From: Actinomycetes bacterium
GTDB lineage: Bacteria > Actinomycetota > Acidimicrobiia > Spongiisociales > JAHEDJ01
DNA length: 35,340 bases
Direction: 5' to 3'
Assembly (NCBI GenBank): GCA_024641245.1
Contig: JAHEDK010000026.1
Coordinates: forward strand, 1-35,340
Shown here: in pieces, positions 22,290 to 30,942 of the stretch
Position numbering within the stretch: the stretch's first letter is position 1
Layout: each line of letters begins with the position of its first letter
The notes under the pieces: model-generated
The model's database searches: none
Seen by the model: only the letters and a program-made list of their open reading frames with translations
Told to the model about the DNA's origin: nothing
Made by a program: the position numbers and the translations under genes

Positions 22290-23147
22290 GTGCAAGAGCA
22301 TGATCTCGCCATCAACGGCATCACCATCCACGTTCGCACCGCCGGCGATCTCGAAGCTCCGCCACTGCTTCTCCTGCACGGCTGGCCTGATTCAGGCCGG
22401 TGCTGGATGAAGGTGGCGCCGCTGCTCTCGGACCGCTACCGGGTGATTGTTCCCGACCTGCGCGGGTTCGGTTTGTCGGACGCCCCGGCGGATCTGGAGG
22501 CCTACCGAATGCCGGTGCTACTCGGTGACATTGCCGGACTCATCGAATGGGCGGGTGGGGGACCTGCTTTCATCGCCGGTCACGATTTCGGCGGGGCGCT
22601 CACCTGGCAGGCCGCAACCTGGCTCGGGCATGTGGTCAGGCGTGTCGTGGTCCTGGCCGCCCCTCATCCCCTCCGGATGCGCGAAGTAGGAGCCGGCAAT
22701 ATCGAGCAGTTGAGCCGCTCGTTCTATGTATGGCTCATGCAATCAGGAGATCCGGGGATTCGTCTGCTGTCGTCGGACGACTTCGCCATGCTGGGGCGTT
22801 TCGCCTTCGGTACTTCGCCCGGGTTCACTGCCGAGGATCTCGAAGCGTATCGGGCCGAGTGGCGCCGCCCGGGTCGATTCGATGCCATGGCTAACTGGTA
22901 CCGGGCCCACTTCCGACCGGATCTCTTCAATCCGGATGTTCCGCTCGAACTGCCAAAGGTCCAGATTCCGGTCCGCTACGTCCATGGTGAACTCGATTGG
23001 GCATTTGCCCGCGGGATGGAGACCGGTTCGGGCCCATTCGTCGAGTCGGACTTCGATGAGAAGGTCGTCGGCGGTGCGTCGCACTGGATGCCGCAGGAAA
23101 GGCCGGCGGAAGTGGCGGAACTGATCCACGACTGGTTGTCGCGGTAA
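22290..23147 (+). CDS. Alpha/beta hydrolase, epoxide hydrolase/dehalogenase type
   Basis: 285 aa. Oxyanion motif HGWP (30-33), nucleophile elbow GHDFGG (97-102) with Asp99 rather than Ser, and a late His in GGASHWMPQERP. An Asp nucleophile is the mark of soluble epoxide hydrolases and haloalkane dehalogenases. The cap region (about 130-210) contains aromatic residues (Trp/Tyr) compatible with epoxide hydrolase. Substrate unknown. GTG 22290 starts the + strand, opposite the CobT-like gene, with 63 nt between the two proposed starts. Confidence 0.9.
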   Translation: MQEHDLAINGITIHVRTAGDLEAPPLLLLHGWPDSGRCWMKVAPLLSDRYRVIVPDLRGFGLSDAPADLEAYRMPVLLGDIAGLIEWAGGGPAFIAGHDFGGALTWQAATWLGHVVRRVVVLAAPHPLRMREVGAGNIEQLSRSFYVWLMQSGDPGIRLLSSDDFAMLGRFAFGTSPGFTAEDLEAYRAEWRRPGRFDAMANWYRAHFRPDLFNPDVPLELPKVQIPVRYVHGELDWAFARGMETGSGPFVESDFDEKVVGGASHWMPQERPAEVAELIHDWLSR

Positions 23148-23193
23148 CTCGTCGCGAGTCGCGGTCGCGCACCGATCTGATCCGTACGGCACG

Positions 23194-23199
23194 TACAAT
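23194..23199 (+). promoter_or_regulatory. -10 box for leaderless M16 peptidase gene
   Basis: TACAAT (one mismatch from TATAAT) lies 7 nt before ATG 23207. The in-frame ATG at 23198 falls inside this box, which argues for the downstream start. Confidence 0.55.
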
Positions 23200-23206
23200 G
23201 CCCCCA

Positions 23207-24457
23207 ATGCACTACGACCTCACGACCTTGCCCAACGGGCTAAGGGTCATCACTGAAACCATGCCGAGCCTTCGTTCGGTCGCCGTCGGTTGCTGGGTGG
23301 ACACCGGAACCAGGGATGAGACACCCGAAGAGGCAGGCGCTTCGCATTTCCTCGAGCATCTCTTGTTCAAGGGATCCGAGACACTCAGCTCTCGCCAGAT
23401 CTCTGAGACCTTCGACGCGATGGGCGCCCAATCCAATGCCTTCACGAGCCAGGAGTACACGTGCTTCTGGGCCCGTATGCTCGACAGTGACCTCGACGAA
23501 GGTCTGCGCCTCCTCGGCGAGATGTTGCAGCGACCGGCGTTTCGGCAGAACGAGATCGATTCGGAACTCCAGGTCGTGATCGAAGAGATCAACATGAACG
23601 AGGACGATCCGAACGACGTTGCATTTGAACGGTTCCACGAGACGGTCTTTGCGGGGCATCCTCTCGAACGGCCGATTCTGGGCACACGCGACTCGATCCG
23701 GGCCATGAAGCGAGACGATCTTCTGGGGTACTGGCAGCGACGGTACGGTGCCGGTTCGACGGTGATCGCGATATCCGGGTCGATCGAGCACGATCGGGCT
23801 GTTGAACTCGTCGGGCGCCACTTCGGCGATTGGACGGGAGGAGCCGTACACCATGAGTATCGCCGGGCCTCGGTTGCTCGTCGGGTGTCGGTCGTGCACC
23901 GCGATACCGAGCAGAGCCATCTGGTGTTGGGCGGTGAAGGGATGAGCCGCGAGGACGAACGCCGCTACGCCTTTGAGGTCTTGCATCTGGCGCTGGGTGG
24001 CGGCATGTCATCCCGATTGTTTCACACGATTCGCGAAGAGCGTGGCCTGGCGTACGCCGTCTATTCCTTCAAGATGCCGTTTGCGGACGTCGGGGCCTGG
24101 GCGGTGTACGCCGGTACGACGCCGGCGCAAACCCCCACCGTGCTCGGATTAATCCGCGAAGAGCTCGCCAGGATGGCCGCAGACGGTATCACGTCTGATG
24201 AGTTGAAGAGGGCCCAGGGAAACCTGCGCGGAAGCCTGGCTCTTTCGCTCGAAGATCCCAATAGCCGGATGGTCCGCCTCGGTAGGCAGGAACTCACAGG
24301 GGGAGAGCACACGTCCGTAGACGAGCGCATCGCCAGGGTGAACTCAGTCACCGAGTCCGACGTTCAATTGGTCGCCGAACAGATGCTGTCGGGCCCGTTC
24401 GTCATGGGTGCAGTTGGGCCGTTTGAGGCCTCCGATCTCGAGGAGTTCGTTACATGA
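23207..24457 (+). CDS. M16 family zinc peptidase (PqqL/MPP-like)
   Basis: 416 aa, the length of one M16B subunit. Inverted zinc motif HFLEH at 47-51 (HxxEH, in ASHFLEHLLFKG), with the distal Glu in VIEEINMNEDDP (126-127). The C-terminal half keeps the substrate-binding R/Y region (SSRLFHTIREERGLAYAVYSF). Such enzymes degrade or process peptides in the cytosol. In many actinobacteria this gene lies directly before dapB, as here. ATG 23207 is chosen over ATG 23198 because of the -10 box. dapB begins with an ATGA overlap. Confidence 0.93.
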   Translation: MHYDLTTLPNGLRVITETMPSLRSVAVGCWVDTGTRDETPEEAGASHFLEHLLFKGSETLSSRQISETFDAMGAQSNAFTSQEYTCFWARMLDSDLDEGLRLLGEMLQRPAFRQNEIDSELQVVIEEINMNEDDPNDVAFERFHETVFAGHPLERPILGTRDSIRAMKRDDLLGYWQRRYGAGSTVIAISGSIEHDRAVELVGRHFGDWTGGAVHHEYRRASVARRVSVVHRDTEQSHLVLGGEGMSREDERRYAFEVLHLALGGGMSSRLFHTIREERGLAYAVYSFKMPFADVGAWAVYAGTTPAQTPTVLGLIREELARMAADGITSDELKRAQGNLRGSLALSLEDPNSRMVRLGRQELTGGEHTSVDERIARVNSVTESDVQLVAEQMLSGPFVMGAVGPFEASDLEEFVT

Positions 24458-25200
24458 AGGTTGCCGTCTCCGGAGCCGCCGGCCGGATGGGGTCGCTGGT
24501 GGCGGCTGCGGTCCGGGAGGCCGATGATCTTGAACTCGGTTGGCTCCTCGACCCGTCCGCGGATCGAGGCCACGGGGTATCTGCAGATCCTGAGGGTGTC
24601 CGGGGTGCTGATGTTGTGGTCGAATTCACTGTGCCGGGGGTGGTGATGGCCAACCTGGAACGATGGCGACAGATGGGGATTCACGCAGTGGTCGGTACGT
24701 CGGGATTCACCGAAGCGCGGATCGACGAAGTGCGCCGGGGGTGGGGGAGTGGGCCACCCAATTGCCTGATCGCCCCGAACTTCTCGGTGGGCGCGGTGCT
24801 CATGATGCGATTCGCGGAACTGGCCGCTCCCCATTTCGCGGCGGCCGAGGTGATCGAACTCCACCATGATCGCAAGGCGGACGCTCCGTCGGGGACGGCA
24901 GTGAACACGGCAGCAAGGATTGCGGCGGCGAACCCGAATCAGCGACGCAGGGTTGAGGCCGAGGAGTTGATCGCGGGCGCCAGGGGCGCAACGGTTGAGG
25001 GCGTTCCGGTGCACGGCATTCGCCTGCCCGGTCTACTCGCTCATCAAGAAGTGCTGTTCGGGAACGACGGTGAGTTACTCACTATCCGTCACGATACGAT
25101 CGATCGTGCGTCGTTTCTGACCGGCGTGATGCTGGCCGTGCGCAATGTGGCGAGCCTGCCCGGCGTCACGGTGGGAATTGAAGGTCTTCTGGGCATCTAG
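24454..25200 (+). CDS. dapB: 4-hydroxy-tetrahydrodipicolinate reductase
   Basis: 248 aa. Reduces 4-hydroxy-tetrahydrodipicolinate with NAD(P)H in the diaminopimelate/lysine pathway. Nucleotide-binding GAAGRMG (7-13), EFT (57-59), GTSGF (81-85), APNFSVG (107-113) and the active-site stretch ELHHDRKADAPSGTA (135-149) with catalytic His and Lys are all present. It overlaps the M16 gene by 4 nt, so translation is coupled. dapA lies 4.8 kb away on the same strand. The next gene is convergent; weak hairpin TTGCGT/ACGCAA at 25212-25231 follows. Confidence 0.97.
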   Translation: MKVAVSGAAGRMGSLVAAAVREADDLELGWLLDPSADRGHGVSADPEGVRGADVVVEFTVPGVVMANLERWRQMGIHAVVGTSGFTEARIDEVRRGWGSGPPNCLIAPNFSVGAVLMMRFAELAAPHFAAAEVIELHHDRKADAPSGTAVNTAARIAAANPNQRRRVEAEELIAGARGATVEGVPVHGIRLPGLLAHQEVLFGNDGELLTIRHDTIDRASFLTGVMLAVRNVASLPGVTVGIEGLLGI

Positions 25201-25211
25201 CAACCCGACTC

Positions 25212-25231
25212 TTGCGTTGGAAAGCACGCAA
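25212..25231. terminator. Weak hairpin after dapB
   Basis: TTGCGT pairs with ACGCAA around an 8-nt loop. A second imperfect hairpin (TTCTG...CAGAA) with a TTTT loop follows to about 25257. They lie between convergent genes. Confidence 0.35.
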
Positions 25232-25265
25232 TTCTGACGGCTTTTCTGACGCCAGAACGCGGAGT

Positions 25266-25640
25266 TCAGGTTGGTTCGATCATGAGCCCGGCCGCCGTGC
25301 CGAGGACGAGGGCAGCCATGATCACCGCTCCGATGGCGAACCGGTACCTTGGGGGCTGTTCTGCGTAGCGGGCGACGAAGAACCCGAGGACGGTCCAAAC
25401 GGTCAGATCGAGCGGCCATGAAAAGGCCAGATCACCACCGATGCTGGTGATGAGTCCCGTTACCGGCCCTCCGGCGAAGAGGAACGGGTAGGCCAGTTGC
25501 TGGTCGAGTCCTATGAGCAGCGCAAGGACCAGCATGGCCAGAGCGAATGCGATGAAGACGACGGTTGCCATGACTGCCTGTCGACAACCGACGCCTGCTT
25601 CTTCGTCGGGCCTTGCTGCTTCCTCTGGTCTGGAATCCAT
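25266..25640 (-). CDS. Small membrane protein, unknown function
   Basis: 124 aa. A charged N-terminus (about 20 residues with several Glu and Asp) is followed by three or four hydrophobic segments: MATVVFIAFALAMLVLALLIGL, the YPFLFAGG...LTVWTVLGFFVARY region, and AIGAVIMAALVLGTAAGLMI. No family is recognised. ATG 25640 avoids overlap with the upstream lipoprotein gene and lies 8 nt behind TATCGT, a leaderless-type box; longer frames would overlap that gene. 19 nt separate it from the lipoprotein stop. Confidence 0.6.
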   Translation of the reverse strand: MDSRPEEAARPDEEAGVGCRQAVMATVVFIAFALAMLVLALLIGLDQQLAYPFLFAGGPVTGLITSIGGDLAFSWPLDLTVWTVLGFFVARYAEQPPRYRFAIGAVIMAALVLGTAAGLMIEPT

Positions 25641-25648
25641 CGAGTGCG

Positions 25649-25654
25649 ACGATA
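25649..25654 (-). promoter_or_regulatory. -10-like box for small membrane protein
   Basis: TATCGT on the minus strand, 8 nt before ATG 25640. Confidence 0.3.
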
Positions 25655-25659
25655 CCCGG

Positions 25660-27672
25660 TCACGGAGCCCACATGTCAACCGACATCCCCGCGACTACGG
25701 GAACTCCGTCGACGACGTCGAAGTAGACATACCAGGTGATCCAGTCCAAGCCGTCGTAGGCCGGATCGTCTCCCGGGTCGTGGACGGCGACATAGTGGAA
25801 GTTCCGGAAGAGCGCCGGGACGAGGGCCTCCGGGAGCGTTCCGTTGCCTCCCGCGATCGGTGTATCGATTGCGATGGTCCGGTCCTCGTCGTCCCAGGCA
25901 GACAGGAAGCTGTCGGCGATCTGGTGGGCGAAGGTCGCCTGGAAGGCGCAGTCGGGGTCGGGGCCGCAGCCCGGACTGCCCCACGAGTAGATCGTCTGGT
26001 CGGACATCGGGTCGTCGTCGAGAGTGAACTGCTTTGGTGGGTCGAAGTGAGTAATGGTGAGGCCTTTGGCGCCGACGCACGAACCGAGCGGTTCTCCCTG
26101 GCGGAGCACTCCGTCGGTGAACCGCTCGATGATGGCGGTTGGCTCGAGGGCCGCGAAGTCGTCAACTTCCTCGGTCAGGTAGAGCGAGTTGACCCACCCG
26201 AGAATCCCGTTGTGGAGGATCTCCAGCCAGAGGGTTCCCGCCGTTCCGTCGCTGGCGCCGGTCAGCCGGACATTGGTCGCGGTTGGTTCGAGTTCATCGA
26301 TCACGGTGGCCATGACGCCATGCCGAACATTCAGCGTGTCATCGGCCGGAACCAGGACGACACCGGCCGTCGGCGCATCGATCCAGACGTCGACGTAGGC
26401 AGAGGCGTAGTCCTCGGGGGTCGTGAACCGGGTGAGTGTGAGAGAATCGTCCCAATAGTCGAGGCCCAGCGACTCGACAATAATGTCCTGGTTGCCGGTA
26501 TCCGCCGTTAGCGCGGCGACGCCTTCCCAGGCCAGACCATCGGGTGACGTTTCGACGATCGTTGTGTGTTCGAGACGACGCACTCTCGCCATTGTCGATC
26601 CGTCTGAAGCGAGGGAAACTGCCGACTCCTCCGGCCACGGCGGCTCGGCAGTCGGGGCCCAGATCATGCCGTCATCGGACCTCCACATCGACGTTGTGAC
26701 CGTGTTCAAGTCGAGCGCGGCTACTGCCAGCCCATTGGAACCGGAGGCCAGCTCATGGAATGACCACCATGCGCCCTCACCGAAGCGGTCGCCGATGTAG
26801 GTCCAGTCGTCCCCGTCCGCAGAGAACCACAAGAGTGTGGTGCCGTAGATCGGACCGGACCCGCCCAGCAGCCACCCTGAGTCGCCGACCGAGATCGCAT
26901 TGGCCCATTCATTCGGCCATACGGCATTGGGGACTGTCGTGAGGGTCCAGTCCCGGCCGTCGGGGGAGTGCCAGAGCGCCGCGGTCGACCCTTCAGAGGT
27001 GGTGACCCATCCGACTGCCAGGATCTCGTCGGCGGTCGTTGAGACGCCGGCGATGCCTGCCGCTCCGGGCCAGGGTGGGGATTCAGGAGTGGTGAAGATT
27101 CCGCCTGGGGACCCGCCGGCGGTGCGCTGAGGAAGCAGGTGTTCGAGTTGCCACGTCCGACCGTCAATCGAGGCGAGCACCGAGGCGGCGGACTCCGGGG
27201 CGGTGGGGTCGCCCATTAGGAAGGCGAGGTAGCGCCCACCCCAGAAGACCAGCTCCGAGACAAAGGGAGGTTCTCCGTACTCGTCGGTCGTTGTGAAATC
27301 TGAGATGAGAGTGCGGGTCCAGGCCGTGCCGTCGAAGTGCCACAGCGCACCCTCATTGGGATGATCCCTTGGTGTGATGCTCACGTCGCCCGCCAAAACC
27401 AGTCCGGCATCACCTATCGCCACGTGCCCAATCGTGTAGGCGAGGTTCTCATCGGGTGAGGGAAGCCGCTGGTACGAGGCGGTCGGCACGACCGTGGCCG
27501 GGATGGTCGTGGTTGACGTCGTCGAGGTGGATCCTGCGGCAGAGGTCGTGATAGTGGTGGAGGAGAAGGTGTCGGCAGAAGTTGTGGTAGTGCTCAATGG
27601 ATCGGTGGTCTCCACCGGCGATCCGGTACAGGCCGACAGGATCAAGACCAGGGTGAACGCCGTCGTGCGCAT
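25660..27672 (-). CDS. Lipoprotein with six-repeat propeller and SH3-like domain
   Basis: 670 aa. Signal peptide with lipobox LSAC (Cys near residue 15), then a Thr/Ser linker of about 45 residues. Six repeats with a (S/D)xDGxxW core follow (FDGTAW, IDGRTW, PDGRDW, ADGDDW, DDGMIW, PDGLAW), which looks like a six-bladed beta-propeller. Next comes an SH3b-like domain (DTLNVRHG...WLEILHNGILGWVNSLYL). The C-terminal 150 residues, with paired Cys in GSPGCGPDPDCAF, are not recognised. The protein should be anchored on the outer face of the membrane, perhaps binding cell wall through SH3b. Start ATG 27672 gives the correct signal peptide. Probably co-transcribed with the smaller lipoprotein 37 nt upstream. 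Confidence 0.8.
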   Translation of the reverse strand: MRTTAFTLVLILSACTGSPVETTDPLSTTTTSADTFSSTTITTSAAGSTSTTSTTTIPATVVPTASYQRLPSPDENLAYTIGHVAIGDAGLVLAGDVSITPRDHPNEGALWHFDGTAWTRTLISDFTTTDEYGEPPFVSELVFWGGRYLAFLMGDPTAPESAASVLASIDGRTWQLEHLLPQRTAGGSPGGIFTTPESPPWPGAAGIAGVSTTADEILAVGWVTTSEGSTAALWHSPDGRDWTLTTVPNAVWPNEWANAISVGDSGWLLGGSGPIYGTTLLWFSADGDDWTYIGDRFGEGAWWSFHELASGSNGLAVAALDLNTVTTSMWRSDDGMIWAPTAEPPWPEESAVSLASDGSTMARVRRLEHTTIVETSPDGLAWEGVAALTADTGNQDIIVESLGLDYWDDSLTLTRFTTPEDYASAYVDVWIDAPTAGVVLVPADDTLNVRHGVMATVIDELEPTATNVRLTGASDGTAGTLWLEILHNGILGWVNSLYLTEEVDDFAALEPTAIIERFTDGVLRQGEPLGSCVGAKGLTITHFDPPKQFTLDDDPMSDQTIYSWGSPGCGPDPDCAFQATFAHQIADSFLSAWDDEDRTIAIDTPIAGGNGTLPEALVPALFRNFHYVAVHDPGDDPAYDGLDWITWYVYFDVVDGVPVVAGMSVDMWAP

Positions 27673-27709
27673 GAAGCGATAACGCACGCATCCGTCAGGA
27701 AGTTCCAAT

Positions 27710-28435
27710 TCACGGACGCGGCCCAGCGAGGAGCATCGGGTCGATGCTGGTTTCTTCTATGGTGCTCAGGAGGCTGAGCAGAGACTCGGCCCGGCCGGCG
27801 TCCACCCCCGCTATGTCGTGAGCGGCCTGTTCCAACTGCACGCTCAGCACGGGCGCGTATTCTGCGAAGGTGCGGCCCAGGGCGACCTTCCACTCGCCGC
27901 CCTCACGGGCAAACCACATCGCAGGCGAGCCCTTCACCTCGCCGGTTGCCTCGTCGTCGGTGATGTTGAACGCGTCGAAGCTGATTCGCTCTCCGGGTGT
28001 TGATATGAGGAGGCCCTCGTCGATGGCCGTGACGAAAACGTCTTCGGCTGTGAGCGCCGCCAGTTCTTGCTCTGAGAAGCGAAGACGAAGGCGGACAACG
28101 AGTATTGCGTCGATGAAGTCCATCTCGTCGACATGAACCGGCGCGGCGGCCAGTTGCAGCAGCTCTCCATATAGGTCGAGGGTCCCGGAATCGACGTAGG
28201 TGAGGGCGCGTCGCCCGTCGGCCGCCGCCAGCGCGGCCACGTACCCGTCGAGGGCGGCCCGTATCTCGATGGCCGCCTGGGGGAGCGTGGTAGTCGTCGA
28301 CTCCGTAGTGGTGGTCGTTGCCACGATGGTGGTCGTCGTGGCCGGAACGTCGGCGATAGTCGTGGTGGCCGGCGTTGAGCTGCACCCGCCGGCGATAGCC
28401 GCGCAAGAGAGGATGAGCAGGAAGCGTCGAGTCAT
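27710..28435 (-). CDS. Lipoprotein with Thr-rich linker
   Basis: 241 aa. Signal peptide TRRFLLILSCAAIAGGC with lipobox AGGC (Cys at about 18), then a Thr-rich linker (TTTTTESTTTT and similar). The remaining domain (about 60-241) is helical at first and then mixed, including a DEATGEVKGSPAMWFAREGGEWKVAL segment typical of the NTF2-like/DUF4878 folds seen in lipoproteins. No enzyme motif. ATG 28435 is preferred over the in-frame ATG 28444 because TACCAT overlaps the latter and lies 7 nt upstream of the former. Likely first gene of an operon with the larger lipoprotein. Confidence 0.75.
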   Translation of the reverse strand: MTRRFLLILSCAAIAGGCSSTPATTTIADVPATTTTIVATTTTTESTTTTLPQAAIEIRAALDGYVAALAAADGRRALTYVDSGTLDLYGELLQLAAAPVHVDEMDFIDAILVVRLRLRFSEQELAALTAEDVFVTAIDEGLLISTPGERISFDAFNITDDEATGEVKGSPAMWFAREGGEWKVALGRTFAEYAPVLSVQLEQAAHDIAGVDAGRAESLLSLLSTIEETSIDPMLLAGPRP

Positions 28436-28442
28436 CGAGTTC

Positions 28443-28448
28443 ATGGTA
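28443..28448 (-). promoter_or_regulatory. -10-like box for Thr-rich lipoprotein
   Basis: TACCAT on the minus strand, 7 nt before ATG 28435; it includes the ATG at 28444. Confidence 0.35.
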
Positions 28449-28487
28449 TAGGTCGGCGCTTGGGGAGCCGGGGGGCTCTCGTGATTC

Positions 28488-28997
28488 CTACCCCTCGGTG
28501 ATTGTTATCCGGTTGATCGTGCAATCGCTGTTCGGTCGATCTGATCGGTCGGTCGGCGTTGCCGCGATGGCGTCGACGATATCGAGGCCATCCGTCACCT
28601 TGCCGAAGATGGTGTAGGCGTGAGGGAGTCCGTAGTCGCTGTGCATGATGAAGAACTGGCTGCCGTTGGTGTTGGGGCCGGAGTTGGCCATCGCGACCGT
28701 ACCGCGCGAGTAGGTCCCGGGCCCTTGGAGTTCGTCACGGAACTTATAGCCGGGCCCGCCGCGTCCGGTCCCGGTGGGATCGCCGCCCTGGATCATGAAG
28801 CCGGAGATGACCCGGTGAAAGATCACACCGTCGTAGAAGCCGTCTTTGGCCAGGAATACCCAGTTGTTCACCGCCATCGGTGAGTTCACCGCGTCGAACT
28901 CGATCTCGATGTCGCCGTGATTCGTGTGGAGAGTCGCCGCATACGTTTTGGCGAGATCAATTTCGAAGGCGGGTGGAGCGGAGTACTGCTCGGCCAT
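28488..28997 (-). CDS. Cyclophilin-type peptidyl-prolyl isomerase
   Basis: 169 aa, cytosolic (no signal peptide). Catalyses cis-trans isomerisation at proline. Active-site residues: R62 in FHRV, F67 and Q70 in GFMIQGGDPTGTG, and the Phe pair in NGSQFFI (115-116). The region near the usual Trp/His reads LPHAYTIFG, replacing LDGKHTVFG, a common variant. Start ATG 28997 with AAAGG upstream. TACACT at 29026-29031 may be its -10 box; an inverted repeat lies just beyond. Confidence 0.95.
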   Translation of the reverse strand: MAEQYSAPPAFEIDLAKTYAATLHTNHGDIEIEFDAVNSPMAVNNWVFLAKDGFYDGVIFHRVISGFMIQGGDPTGTGRGGPGYKFRDELQGPGTYSRGTVAMANSGPNTNGSQFFIMHSDYGLPHAYTIFGKVTDGLDIVDAIAATPTDRSDRPNSDCTINRITITEG

Positions 28998-29044
28998 GGG
29001 GAACCTTTCGTCGGAACGGTCCCGCAGTGTACGGGATCGGTCAG

Positions 29045-29098
29045 GTTTTCTCCGCAATGCAATGGCGCGTTAAGCGTGCATAGCATTGCGGAGAAAAC
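29045..29098. repeat. Long perfect inverted repeat between cnoX-like gene and cyclophilin gene
   Basis: A 16-bp perfect stem, GTTTTCTCCGCAATGC (29045-29060) with GCATTGCGGAGAAAAC (29083-29098), and a 22-nt centre that can fold further (GCGC...GCGT). The 3' arm ends exactly at the last base before the stop of the thioredoxin-TPR gene (29099). Read on either strand the A-tract follows the stem and the T-tract precedes it, so it is not a usual U-run terminator. Confidence 0.7.
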
Positions 29099-29932
29099 TC
29101 AGAACAATGCGTTGGCGAGTCGCCGGCGGTACTCAATGGTCAGTGGACTGTCAGCGCCGAGGACTTCGAACACGTCGAGCACGGCGGTGCGAGCGTCATC
29201 CATGAGGTCGCCCTTCCGGGTGATCACTTCGAGGAGAAGATCGAGTCCCTGCTCATACTGGTGGCCTGCGATCCTTGCCTTGGCCAGGTCCACCTTCACC
29301 GATTCGTTCTCTGGATCCCCGGCCACTTTGGCTTCGAGGTCTTCAACCGACATTTCGCCGGGGTTGCCGAGTCGCGCCGCCGCGCGAAGCCGGTCGACCT
29401 CGACGCTCGCAGGGAGCGGTTCGAGGATTTCAAGCGCAGCCTGTGTGTCGCCGTCTCCGAGTATCAGCGAGGCGAGCGCCACGGCAGCACCCGCGTGCTG
29501 GCCGTCGGCCTCGAGCACCTTTCGGTACATGGCCGCGGCTTCTTCCTCCCTGCCCTGGTTGACCAGGCCATTTGCGACGGCCACGAACTCATCCAGCGGG
29601 TTGGGCACGAAACCGGCCAGCCACTTCTCGACCTGCGGTTCCGGTAGGGCGCCGGTAAAACGGTCGACGAGTTGACCGTCTTTGAAAGCGACCACCGTCG
29701 GGATCCCTTGCACTCCCATCTGCCCGGCCAAAGCCTGGTTTTGGTCCACGTCGACCTTGGCCAGCTCGAACGCCCCGTCCGCTTCCTCGGTGAGACGTTC
29801 AAGGGTGGGCCCGAGTGTTCGGCACGGTTGGCACCATTCCGCCCAGAAGTCCACCACGACGGGAACCTCGTATGAACGCTCGATGACGTACTGGTTGAAC
29901 TCCGCGGTGTCGACGTCGCGTACGTGAGACAC
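29099..29932 (-). CDS. Thioredoxin-TPR protein (CnoX/YbbN type)
   Basis: 277 aa. Residues 1-110 are a thioredoxin domain with W33-C-Q-P-C37 and the cis-Pro in GIPTVVAF; residues 120-277 hold TPR-like helical repeats (EEEAAAMYRKVLEAD, ALASLILGDGDTQAALEILEPL) and the YbbN C-terminal LLEVITRKGDLMDDARTAVLDVFEVLG. In E. coli CnoX is a redox holdase working with GroEL; there the first Cys is Ser, while here both Cys are kept, so disulfide exchange is possible. GTG 29932 has AGAGG upstream. Divergent from dapA. Confidence 0.92.
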   Translation of the reverse strand: MSHVRDVDTAEFNQYVIERSYEVPVVVDFWAEWCQPCRTLGPTLERLTEEADGAFELAKVDVDQNQALAGQMGVQGIPTVVAFKDGQLVDRFTGALPEPQVEKWLAGFVPNPLDEFVAVANGLVNQGREEEAAAMYRKVLEADGQHAGAAVALASLILGDGDTQAALEILEPLPASVEVDRLRAAARLGNPGEMSVEDLEAKVAGDPENESVKVDLAKARIAGHQYEQGLDLLLEVITRKGDLMDDARTAVLDVFEVLGADSPLTIEYRRRLANALF

Positions 29933-30057
29933 GGCTACCTCTTCTGGCTGGACATTCGGAGGTTCCAGGTTAGTGAGGCCGGCCCGGTTATCAGGAAGGC
30001 TCGACCGGTATCTCCGAGGCTCTAGGCTTGGTCGTAACCCGCATAGGAGGCAGGTCG

Positions 30058-30942
30058 TTGATAGCGCCATTCGGTGAAGTTCTCACTGCCATGATCACCC
30101 CGTTCGGCGAGTCGGGGGGAATCGACTACGACAAGGTGTGGCGGCTGGCCCGCTACCTCGTCGACAATGGCTCCGATGGACTCGTAGTGACCGGCACCAC
30201 CGGAGAGTCGCCGTCGCTGTCTGCCGACGAGAAGGTGGCTCTGTATCGAGCCGTTGTCGAGGCCGTCGGAGACCGGGCCAAAGTGGTGGCGGGTACCGGT
30301 ACGTATAACACGGCCGAGTCTGTCGAACTCTCCCGGCGGGCCGCCGAGGCAGGTGTCCACGGCCTGATGGCCGTCACGCCGTATTACTCGAAGCCTGATC
30401 AGGCAGGTCTCGTTCGTCACTTCTCGACCATTGCGGACTCGACAGATCTCCCGGTTCTGCTCTACAACATCCCTTCGAGGACGGGTCGGCTGATCGAGGT
30501 CGATACCCTCGGCCGGCTGGCTGCGCACCCCAACATCGTGGCGGTCAAGGATGCAGTCCAGGACATCGACCACACTGCCCAGTCTCGACTTGCTCTCCCC
30601 CCCGAGTTCGCCATCTACTCAGGTCAGGACAGCTTCACGCTGGCGATGATGACGGTTGGTGCGGTCGGTGTGGTGTCGGTCGCGTCGCATCTCGTCGGCA
30701 AGTCCATCAAACGGATGGTCAGATCTGCGCACGAAGGCGATTGGACTGAGGCGCAGCGCCTCAACTACGGCTTGCTGCCGGTCTTCTACTCGTGTTTCAC
30801 GGAGCCCAATCCGATCCCCGTCAAGGGAGCGATGAACCGACTGTGGGAGCCTGTCGGGGAGCCGCGCTTGCCGCTTGTGGCGGCTCGCACCGAGACGGTT
30901 GATGCCATTGAGATGGCGCTCGGCAAGGCTCAATCTCTGTGA
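30058..30942 (+). CDS. dapA: 4-hydroxy-tetrahydrodipicolinate synthase
   Basis: 294 aa. Condenses pyruvate with aspartate semialdehyde, the first committed step to diaminopimelate and lysine. TIM-barrel motifs: GTTGE (46-50), Y110 in TPYYSKP, Y136 in LLYNIPSRTG, and the Schiff-base lysine K164 in VAVKDA. Start: TTG 30058 with AGGAGG 7 nt upstream; longer frames have no ribosome binding site. TAGGCT at 30023-30028 is a possible -10. It overlaps rnj by GTGA, as also found in the mycobacterial dapA-rnj arrangement. Confidence 0.96.
   Translation: MIAPFGEVLTAMITPFGESGGIDYDKVWRLARYLVDNGSDGLVVTGTTGESPSLSADEKVALYRAVVEAVGDRAKVVAGTGTYNTAESVELSRRAAEAGVHGLMAVTPYYSKPDQAGLVRHFSTIADSTDLPVLLYNIPSRTGRLIEVDTLGRLAAHPNIVAVKDAVQDIDHTAQSRLALPPEFAIYSGQDSFTLAMMTVGAVGVVSVASHLVGKSIKRMVRSAHEGDWTEAQRLNYGLLPVFYSCFTEPNPIPVKGAMNRLWEPVGEPRLPLVAARTETVDAIEMALGKAQSL

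Noticed and set aside
29933-30057. Possible lysine riboswitch or T-box before dapA
   Set aside because: The intergenic space is only 125 nt with no recognisable lysine-box core or T-box sequence.
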